A program made the translations under genes and the position numbers. Source: Smittium culicis (taxonomy: Eukaryota > Kickxellomycota > Harpellomycetes > Harpellales > Legeriomycetaceae). Taken from it: 30,912 nucleotides of DNA. The number at the start of each line of letters is the position of its first letter. The first letter of the stretch is position 1. Under the pieces are notes generated by a model, which saw nothing but the letters and a program-made list of their open reading frames with translations, was not told the DNA's origin and made no database searches. This document shows, piece after piece, positions 1 through 8,717 of this stretch. Where the stretch lies: contig LSSN01002902.1 of assembly GCA_001970855.1 (NCBI GenBank), forward strand, positions 1 to 30,912, in the 5' to 3' direction.

Positions 1-1949
1 CAACAAATCATAATTAAATACAGTTCCATAAAAAAAAACAGTGGCTTATATTGTTATATTTCAGTGTGATGTTTAAAACTTTTTTTATTATCGAAGATTA
101 TACTTAGTATTGAATTTAAGCTGAATAGATCTTATTTTTATTAAAATATAAAGGGTAAATCGGCATTCAAGGCAGATAATTTATAAAAACGCTAGATTCT
201 TTTTTTTTTTTGGATGCAAGAAAAAAACTAACTCTGCGTATAGTACTCTTTACTAATTTAGTATTACTAGCTTTAATCAATATTCAAGTCTTTAACTTTC
301 TATCTGAACTATTGTGTTTTCTCAGTTTCTTTTTTTTATAGCCTTTATTTTAATCTTTCCTGCTCTTAAGATTTCCCACAAAAAAATAAGCTTAATTTGG
401 GAGATTGGCCCAATCAAATCACTGATTTGCTATAGAAAAAAAGAAATGCCTTTTTTTTTTAGTCAATAATATCGCTTCATAATCAATTTATAAATTTATT
501 GGCTTAGTTCGATTAAACAAACAATCCACTAATTAACCATTGCAACAAAGAGATCTCTTCGTTAAGAATCCCGCATATTAGTATAAATTCTAAGAATGTA
601 CTATAATTATTACAATGGTTGGCTGAAAAAAGTGCTAACCTTGAGCGTTTACGCAAAAAAATCTGCTGCTCTACTAAAATACACAGATTGAAAATAGAGA
701 TATAAAATATATTAGTATATTTTTTATAGTTGCCATTATTTTTTAATTTGGTTATATCATTTTGTTCAAACCTTGAATTTTTATTGCATTAAATTTAAAT
801 TTGTATTTTTTTGAATTTATATTATATTCAAATTATCATCTAAAAAGCATTTTATTTCATATCTATAAATTTAATTTTTCAATTTTATTGTTGTATTCTA
901 TTATTTTATATAATTTAAATAATATATAGATCAATTATAATATCTATAGCTATACATAATTTTTTAATTCATATTGGTATGAATATATGTGGAAGCGATG
1001 AGGAAGATATTAATCTCCCTTATCATTCAGACCTTTATTCGTCAGAATAAAGTCTTTGTAATTTATTTAATCAGTTTTATTCGGCTATAAAAATTACCAG
1101 TAATTCTAATTTAAAATTATAAATCTACAAAGAATTTAAACAAAACTTGAAATCAGTTACATAATAACATAGCACGAGCTAGAAAGAAAATTTATTAATA
1201 CTTAGCTACAATTAGTTTAAGGTTTATTTATCAAAAGAAAATTATTTAATTACAAAATTTAAAGATAGATTAGTTTTTTACAAACCAATTACAATGGTCT
1301 ATGCTTATCAATTTTTAATATATTAACAACATCTGATCAAAAAGAGCAAAAATATTAATATAAACTTCAATTTAATTATTCAAATTTTATAAACAGAATT
1401 TATTCAAGTCTAAAAACTACAATGAACACAAACATAAAAATAAAAAGGCTCATAAACTACATTACGATAAGACTGACATGGATTTTAATACTTTAGCAAC
1501 TTAGAAGAGCAAATATATATTTTCCACATAAATAACCACACAGAAAATGCCTTTCTGAAGGTCGTCGAATTTTTTTTAGAAAATTAATAATAGTAAACTT
1601 TATGAATATTAAAACAAAGCCTTAAATCCTAATCAAATTAACAAAATAAAAGGATAATAATTAAATAAAGTCTCTCTTTTATACTATTTTTTTTACAATT
1701 CTAAAATTAAACTTCCTTAATCTGAATGCTTTAAAACTTTCAAATTTACAATTTACAATTTACTATAAAACCATAAAAAAAAAATAAATAAAAAACATAA
1801 TATTAACAATAAAAAATTTTTTTTAAACTATAACATTAAAATTAAATATATTTTCAAACAATAATTAGTATTATCTTTTTTAACAATTATTACACATAAA
1901 ATTATATAAACTAAGCTTAAAACTAAATAACCAAATATTATCAATCAAA
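1..1949. other. AT-rich gene-poor DNA
   Basis: No convincing gene is visible on either strand. The stretch is dominated by A/T runs with stops in all frames. The only local oddity is a 23-codon ATG frame at 979-1050, whose middle is acidic and less A/T-biased than its surroundings. It is too short to call as a gene and could be an exon remnant or chance. Confidence 0.6.
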
Positions 1950-2078
1950 ATGATGTTCAAGCTATTTCCCGAGAACGATACTAAGAAAAATGATCCCACC
2001 TCTGCCCCAGAACTTGATTCTCTCACTGATAATCCCACTGCTAGAACTGGGGAGTATGATACACCTCAACATATATAA
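1950..2078 (+). CDS. possible 42-aa hypothetical protein
   Basis: An ATG ATG start opens a 42-codon frame ending in TAA. The base composition is clearly less A/T-biased than the flanks, with C/G-containing third positions (CCC, GCC, CTC, GGG), which is what makes it stand out. The start lies in an A-rich context (CAAAATG), usual for fungal starts. The product is acidic and rich in Pro, Thr and Asp (it starts MMFKLFPEND), with no signal peptide or membrane segment. I do not recognise it. It could be a small gene, the first exon of a decayed gene, or a piece of a mobile element. No splice donor was convincing near its end. Confidence 0.3.
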   Translation: MMFKLFPENDTKKNDPTSAPELDSLTDNPTARTGEYDTPQHI

Positions 2079-2680
2079 TTAAAAAGCAATTTTTTACAAT
2101 AACTTGTTTTTATAAAATTTTACGGCTATAAATATCTTGAAAACCATAATGTATTCTATTCATATGTAAATTATATATATGCGTTATGATTTGGATTTTT
2201 TAGCCTCAGCATTTTTTCCCAGGAGTATTTTTGGTCATATTTTTTTTCTATGGATGTAATTAGCTTGGTGAGTTATTGAAATTCACCAAAAACTAGTATA
2301 GTTTTTTTATATTTTTTTTACTGATTTTTTATTGACTAATCCAATAAATATTTGATTTTCTATTTAAACTAGGGCATAAAATTAAATAAAATTTAAGCGA
2401 ATAATGTTCCTAAATAAATAATAATAATAAAATTTAGTAGGCTTTTTTTGAACTACCTTGCGCTAATGCAAAATCTTAAAATAGACAAAAATGACCTACC
2501 GCCCCTGAAAGGGATAAAAAAAAAGTGCATTTTATTCAGTGCTTTTGAAATTTTGGTGGAGGTGATTGATAACATTTGTTGGTGAAATAAAAGCGAATTT
2601 TATTTGCTTTACACATGCATAAACCAAAGTTGAATATAATAGTTACAAACCCAACTAAAAATTTCCATTTCTCGGATAAA
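2079..2680. other. AT-rich spacer with TTAA-element end relic
   Basis: No gene is seen. At about 2490-2513 the sequence (TGACCTACCGCCCCTGAAAG) matches the right end of the TTAA-element family described elsewhere in this window, but no left end can be placed, so this is a fragment. A 7-bp inverted repeat, TTGGTGA/TCACCAA, lies near 2264-2288. Confidence 0.4.
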
Positions 2681-2868
2681 CCATTTCCCGTCCAACACTC
2701 TTGAAAAAAGGAGATTTATTGATTATTTATGATTTATAAGTAAATTTATTATTTGCTGCTATAATGCAAAAAGACGATACTTATTAAGGCATAAGAATTG
2801 TAGTATAATATTCGAATACATTTGGATATTCTTGGTACATCAAAAGCAGTCTACCACGCGTGAAAGGA
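2681..2868 (+). mobile_element. TTAA-type MITE, family 1 (copy M1)
   Basis: A 188-bp non-coding element. It starts CCATTTCCCGTCCAACACTC and ends CTACCACGCGTGAAAGGA, so the ends are imperfect inverted repeats of a CCCTTTCxCG core. It is followed by TTAA (2869-2872) and preceded by ATAA. A 5'-CCC...GGG-3' structure next to TTAA is the hallmark of piggyBac-type transposition, so this is best read as a non-autonomous piggyBac-like element. No transposase is encoded. The same body (TTATTTGCTGCTATAAT, CTTAAGnC blocks) recurs in other copies in this window. Confidence 0.65.
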
Positions 2869-3590
2869 TTAATTGACTTAATAACTTAATTATTATTTTA
2901 TAAATATTTCCCAATCAAATAATTGGATTTTGTGTCTATCGAGTTTTCATTTAATATTATATTATGTACCAAGATAAAATCCTTAATTATTTCTTATATT
3001 AAACGTACAATTTTTTCAATTTAATTCATTTTTATTTTCACAATATAAACTAGTTAACTTTACATGTTTTACTTTATTTCAATATCATTTTCTAATTTAT
3101 AAATATAATTAAAATTACAAATAATTTTTACTTCATTTTATTTAATACTTTAATTAATATTTAATATATCGAGGAAAATAAAATACATATATAAATTGAA
3201 GTAATATAACGATGGTATAACTATTATTTATTTTATTATATTCTATATTTGACCATATTCAGATAAATAGTTCGATTACAAATTAAATCAAGTTTATCTT
3301 TATTTAATCAGATCAAATAAATTGAAAATGCTTTTTTAATGTTTCAATTAAATATTAGATTTATTGAGCAATTTTATATCGAATAATTAGATTTTTAACT
3401 TGAAAAAAGAGTATTGGTCAATTATGATGTATTTAGGAACAAAAATTCTTATAATAAAAAAATTTTTTTAGATGTTCATTTCGAGTAATACACTGATACT
3501 AAATATATAATACACTTGTGATTATATACTTTCAATATAGATTAATCTGATTAGAAAATATAAACGTAGATTGCTCGAGTAAAAATATAA
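2869..3590. other. AT-rich spacer
   Basis: No gene or structured element is seen between the two neighbouring TTAA elements. The sequence is almost entirely A/T with short homopolymers. Confidence 0.6.
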
Positions 3591-3594
3591 TTAA

Positions 3595-3755
3595 CCCTTT
3601 CACGGGTAATAGAATATTTTTGATCTACATAATATAGCCAAAAGTGTTCAATTATAACACATTGATTTCGATGCCTTAAGAAATGGTGGTTTTTAGTAAA
3701 ATAAAAGCAAATAATAAACTTGTTAATCATAAAAAAATCAATAAATTCGATTTTT
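3595..3755 (-). mobile_element. TTAA-type MITE, family 1, inverted (copy M2)
   Basis: Preceded by TTAA (3591-3594), it begins CCCTTTCACGGGTAATAG, the reverse complement of the family 1 right end, and continues with the inverted family 1 body (GCAAATAATAAACTTG, AATCATAAA, ATCAATAAATT). The expected last ~20 bp (AGTGTTGGACGGGAAAGGG in this orientation) are absent. Instead another TTAA (3756-3759) is followed by a new CCCTTTC end, so the element looks interrupted or replaced there. Confidence 0.55.
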
Positions 3756-3759
3756 TTAA

Positions 3760-3930
3760 CCCTTTCGTTCTAAAAATTTGTTTATGAAGTAAAAATAAAT
3801 TCCTTGCCTTCATTAATATAATAAAAAGCAATATTGGATTTATTATATAAGCTTTATGTTTTTATCATCCAATAATGCGAAAAATTTTAGAGTATCAATA
3901 TAAGTTTTGTAGAAACTTTACCAGCCTTAA
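3760..3930 (+). mobile_element. possible degraded TTAA-type MITE (copy M3)
   Basis: Directly after TTAA (3756-3759), CCCTTTCGTTCTAAAAATTTG resembles the left end of copy M9 (CCCTTTCTCGTCCAAAAATC). No matching right end could be found, so the end coordinate is only a guess. Confidence 0.3.
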
Positions 3931-5423
3931 ATACGCCTTATGTTAACAAAAAAAGTGATCTAAATAATCGTTATAATTAAAAAATACAATCATTATTATC
4001 TTTATTTCAAGATAAATGAAATTAATATTATTACTGTTTTATCGGTTCTTTCAAAGAACTATAAAAATATTAACTATTAAAAATAATTATTATGGTAAAT
4101 GATCGATCATTATTATACTGAATTCTAGCGAAAAGATATTCCAAAATTCATAGAATCTTGGCCTCGATTAATTATATATCACCAAGAGATACAAAAATTA
4201 ACATATTATAAAAAATTACTAAAATTTATGTTCGCTCTATATTATAAAAATAGTGCAATGTTACCACATTTACACTTAAAAAGGGTTATTTAATCAATTC
4301 AACGAGGATTTTAACGATTTTATTTCTATACAAATCATTTTTGGGTATAATTTAACTCTAGACATCAATATTCATTAAAATTAGTAATTTATGTTGTATA
4401 TTTTATAACAATATTTAATACATTAGATTAATATATTAGCAATTAATATATTAATACTTTATATGTCAAACAATTTAGTTATATTATTTTATATTTATTA
4501 ACAGCAGTTTAATATATGCTGTATTAATTCAATCTAAAACTTAGAAATAAAGTAACTTATACTTTATAATAACTAAGGAATCTTATAGTTAAAGAAAACT
4601 ATATAAATATTAGTATTTCTATTATTTTAAAAAACATCTATTTTATCATTATTTTAAAAGGTCAATAAAGTTTTGATTCAAATGATTTAAGAGATATTAC
4701 AGTTTAAGGTAAAAAATGTCTATCGAGATATATTTCCCACTAATATTATTTAAAATGTATAAAGATTAAAATTTCATCAAATGGCTTTAAGGCGAGTAAT
4801 TTTTTTTAATTTATTATTTATAAGCGTTATTTAATTAATATAAATCTTATCTAATTATCGTTTTTTATTACTATTTAAGTCTATATTGTCTCATAACCAC
4901 TCGCATATATTAAAATAATCTCAGAGAAAATAACGCTTAAAAAAAATATTGTAGTTTAATTAATGCTTAAAAAAATAATAAAAGTTTTATTTTTGGTATT
5001 AATATATTAGTCTAAATTTTTTATATACTTATTTAGAAATAAAAATAATGTATTAATGCCCAAAGATTAAAGAAAAAAGAAAAAAATAAGAATAAAATCA
5101 GTATTAATATATTAAGCTAAAAGTTTATTGTTCATAAAAATTATTGGTTAAAACACCAAATCCGAAAAATTAATACACCAAAAATTCTTAGACTGATCAA
5201 GATTAATAAAAATGTAAAATAATGTAGGCAGCTTTTTAGCCATTGGATATGGTGATAAACAGTTTACATCTAAACGTTAAAGGCGCCGAAATCCGACATA
5301 CTGTATAGTTTTTTTCTTCCAAGTATTTATTCTTTACAGCTCTCCACTTTGCGTAAGTATTGCATTAGTTTTTTAAATAAATAATTTTTGTCCAGAAATT
5401 CATTAATTATTCCTCAGAAAAGA
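3931..5423. other. AT-rich gene-poor DNA
   Basis: No gene is visible. The motif TATTAATATATTA recurs several times between 4430 and 5120, but the surrounding sequence is simple A/T and I see no defined element. Confidence 0.55.
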
Positions 5424-5610
5424 CATATTATGTGTTATTATGTTTAATTTTTAAAATAGAAAGTTAAAACCAATAAAATATGAAAAAAATTATAAAAGAT
5501 GAAAATTTTTTTCTATTATAAGGTGTATGGTACAAATTATTGTAAAAGTTATCATCTTATCTTTTGCAAAGGTACAGTATCAGCTTAGAAAACAGAAAAA
5601 CAAAAAAATT

Positions 5611-6440
5611 ATGGAAGAAACAGAACTGCTTAACATAATTAAGAATTTGAGCGAGAAAGTGGACATGCTGTGCATGGAAAAACAGAAATAAAGCTAACAG
5701 GAAGATTCGGACATAAATATATCTGAAACAACTTCTGACGACCCGTATATCAAAATTAAGCTGCGCATTGACTGAAATTAAGGAATATCCTGTACTCTAG
5801 CAAAAAATTTCGACAGTGCAAGAAAACTTTTTCCGAAGTCAGATGACAAATGAATACAAGTGCACTATCTGCGCATGCCCAAAGGTGGAGGATTATATTA
5901 AAATCCCCCAAATTTAAACGAAACAGCATCAAAAACTGATAAAAAGTTTCATTTAATGCTACACGGAATTATATTCGCTTTGACTAAAATGGTCAGACCG
6001 ATTGATTATTTCGTTCACAATACGATAAAAAATAATCCGGGCGGCAAACCGGAATTGAATGAAGCGTTAGAATTTGCAGAGATTATGAGGGTACTTATTC
6101 AGATCTCCCATAAATCATTACTCAGAGTAGGGTAGAAAACCTCTATATAGCTATGTAAGTTCCTGGAAGAGCCCATCAAACATTAAAATCAGATAATAAG
6201 CCTTTTTTAGATCAACAAAAATATGACATTCTATTGGCCAGTAAGAAAGCAGAAAGAAAACCCAGAAAGATAGACTACAGGAAGAACTTTCAACTGCACC
6301 AGCAATTAGCTCCAAGCTTCGCTCCTGTCCCGGCGCAAAATAACCAAGCTTCATCAAGTCATCCGCAATATAGCAAGTCAAACAGCAGTTCAAAATTCCA
6401 AAATTATCAAAATAATGGGAAAAAAAAACTCCATCAGTAA
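5611..6440 (+). pseudogene. gag-like region of DIRS copy 1
   Basis: Starts with ATG (MEETELLNIIKNLSEK) and decays through several stops and shifts. The middle part reads in pieces such as KMVRPIDYFVHNTI and EALEFAEIMRVLIS. The last 68 codons (6234-6440) are open and basic, then rich in Ser, Gln and Asn (ASKKAERKPRKIDYR), the kind of tail expected of a nucleic-acid-binding Gag. The equivalent parts of copy 2 read RPIEYYLHHRI and, after a shift, DQEALDSLISKKPA, which supports common ancestry. No zinc knuckle is seen. Function by analogy is packaging of element RNA. Confidence 0.55.
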
Positions 6441-6655
6441 TCCAAAACATGGTAGCAATAGGGGAGGGGGGGCGGCGTCTATAATTATTCGGGAATGCGT
6501 GGAGGAAATTAACGCACAAACAATGTGTCCGAAGGATTTTGAAAGAAGGTTTTAAGATAACGATCAAGAAAGCAGAAACCGCCAAACATTTAATGCAATT
6601 TCCTCAAAAATTTCCCACGTTTATTCGGCATATACTCCAGCAAAATTTAGCCTGC

Positions 6656-6692
6656 GGATATAGACACTTTGATTCGCAAAGTGTCTATATCC
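6656..6692. repeat. perfect 16-bp inverted repeat (hairpin)
   Basis: GGATATAGACACTTTG (6656-6671) is followed by a 5-base loop ATTCG and then the exact complement CAAAGTGTCTATATCC (6677-6692). It lies between the gag-like and RT regions of DIRS copy 1, inside sequence that is otherwise decayed, so the perfect arms are notable. It is not a T-tailed terminator. Confidence 0.85.
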
Positions 6693-6739
6693 CTACACTT
6701 AGTGCGGTGGACAATTTCATTTAAGAATCATCCATATCT

Positions 6740-8475
6740 ATACAAGAGGAAAATGACAAAGGAAGTCAACAAGCCAATAGTAGAAGAGGTTGCGGAATTA
6801 TTGACCAAGAATGCAATAGAAGAAGTAAAGGCCACATAAAAGGCTTTTTATCCATATCTTCTTACAATACCGAAAAATACTGGGGATTTAAGACTGGTGC
6901 GGGGTTTGAGAAAATTAAAAGTATTTATCGAAGAAAATAACTTTAAAATGTATCATTGACATCAATATGAAAACTGCTAAAAATAAAAAATCATATGACA
7001 TCCTTAGATCAAGAAGACGCATTTCTACACATAATAATACAAAAATCTTGTCGAAAATACTTAAGGATTGTATGGAGTGGCAGAATTTTCAATTCATAGT
7101 ATTTTTTTCGGTCTATCTCTGAGCCCATGGAAATTTACAAAAATACCGATACCAGTAATACATTGTGAAAGGAATCAGGGAATTTGAATGGTGCTTATTT
7201 TGAAGACCTGATAATATTAGGAGGGTCAAAGGATACTTGCACAAGGAATACATTCCTATTTTTTAACAAAAATATGGAGCTGGGATGATAAATCAAGATA
7301 TTCAAGTCTTCTATAATCCCATCTCAACCAATCAAACACCTGTTAATGATAATAGAAACAAGAGAAATGTCCCTCAGAGTACCCTCCACCAAGATCAGAA
7401 ACCTAAGGAGAGAGGCGGCAACGATTATCAGTACCAGGAGCACGTGAATAAGGAACTTAAGATCGTTCATTGAAAAAGCACAGTCAGTATCGATAGCTCT
7501 ATTGACCGGTCGTGTAATGCTACGCAAACTACTGGAGCTCAAGAATTATTCGCTCAAAAATACCAGGTTGTGGATTTCGATAATAAATATTAAAAAAATC
7601 CCATGGTAAATTGATATTCTGGAGAGAAAAATCGAAGATGTGATAACTTCAATTTTTCCTACCAGAGAATCAGGACCTCGAAGTATTCAGGAGCGCAAAA
7701 AACCATGAATGGGGAATAGTTATTGGTTAAGATTTCTACTATATTAGAATCTATATACAAGCTGCAACTCATCAAGGAGAAAGAATTGATAATTGCTTTC
7801 AAGTTCTCATGTCCACCTCAGGTAGTAGAGGGTTCACTACTAGTGCACTCAAAAAATATAACTACAATGTCTAACTTCAAGAAATTTGGAGATACAACAT
7901 CTAAGGACCTGTTTTATATTGCGGAAGAGATTTTAAAGCACTGTTTGTTAACAAAAAAACGGCCGCAAATATCATAAATTCCGTCTCTAATAAACCCAGA
8001 AGATTCTTCCAGCAGGATTACAGCTCAGACAGAATGTTCTCTGTTCACAACAGCATTCAACAGGCTAAAAATGAGGTACGGTCCAGTCGATTTAGACGAA
8101 TTCGAATCATACTCAAGCAAAAAGATGAACAGTTATTACAGCTGGTACAAGGAGAAAGCTGCTATAGCCCGGAACTCTCTAATGTACAGCTGGGAAGTAT
8201 GGAAGAGCCCCTACAGCTGCCAAATTTGGAATTTAATTTCTCTAATTCTCCAGAAAATATCACGAGAGGATAAAATAAACAATTATGACCCCATTTTGAA
8301 AATATGTGATATGGTTCCCAACAATAAAGAAAATGGATAGAATGCCTCCCATCATGCTATCAGCCACTCAAGTCATATCCAATCCAAAAAGCGGAGAATA
8401 TCCGCTCTTGAAGAACAAATAATGAAAGCTAATCGCATGGAAAGTCAGTGGCGTACCTTTGAAGCCCAAGGTCTC
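6740..8475 (+). pseudogene. reverse transcriptase / RNase H relic of DIRS copy 1
   Basis: In shifting frames the conceptual product shows successive RT blocks: LYKRKMTKEVNKPIVEEVAE and ENNFKMYH (6750-6960), TSLDQEDAFLHI around the first catalytic Asp (near 7000), AYFEDLIILGG at 7193-7225 where YxDD is expected, and KNYSLKN near the RT/RNase H border. RNase H remains follow (EWGIVIG; VHSKNITTMSNFKKFGDTTS at 7840-7905), then YGPVDLDEFES and CQIWNLISLILQKI, typical of the segment after RNase H in DIRS elements. Multiple stops and frameshifts make it non-functional. The YxDD-box first Asp is Glu, as in copy 2. Confidence 0.65.
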
Positions 8476-8717
8476 AAATAATAAGCTGTATAGATTCTAT
8501 TTAAAAATAAAAGAATAATCGGATGCATCTCATGGTATTGCGATATACAACAAAGATTTATAAATTGAAGAATGTAAAGATAGAAATCACGCCATATGTC
8601 GCCGTTAGATATAAATATAATTTTTTATCTCAGAGTTATAAAACAATATTTATTAAGTATACAAAAAACGAATAATAAATATTTAAAAAGTTAAAAAAAT
8701 ATTAAAAAAATAATTTT

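Larger units (their letters stand above)
5424..8490 (+). mobile_element. DIRS-type retrotransposon relic (copy 1), right end missing
   Basis: A GC-richer block whose conceptual fragments, in several frames, line up in order with those of the better preserved DIRS copy at 17.25-21.96 kb: gag-like region, RT, RNase H and the region after RNase H. The left edge is set by CATATTATGTGTTATTATG at 5424-5442, which matches the left inverted terminal repeat of copy 2 (CATATTAAGTGTTACCACC) with few mismatches. A leader match (GCAAAGGTAC) follows in both. No tyrosine recombinase or right terminal repeat is seen. Numerous stops and frameshifts show it is dead. The LINE begins about 230 bp further right. 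Confidence 0.7.

Noticed and set aside
6151..6585. 144-codon minus-strand frame
   Set aside because: It lies antisense to the gag-like region of DIRS copy 1, has no recognisable motif, and its composition follows from the opposite strand.
5611..8475. Reading copy 1 (and copy 2) as a Ty3-type LTR retrotransposon
   Set aside because: No DDE integrase, protease or direct LTR is seen, while copy 2 has inverted terminal repeats and a tyrosine-recombinase remnant, which fits DIRS.
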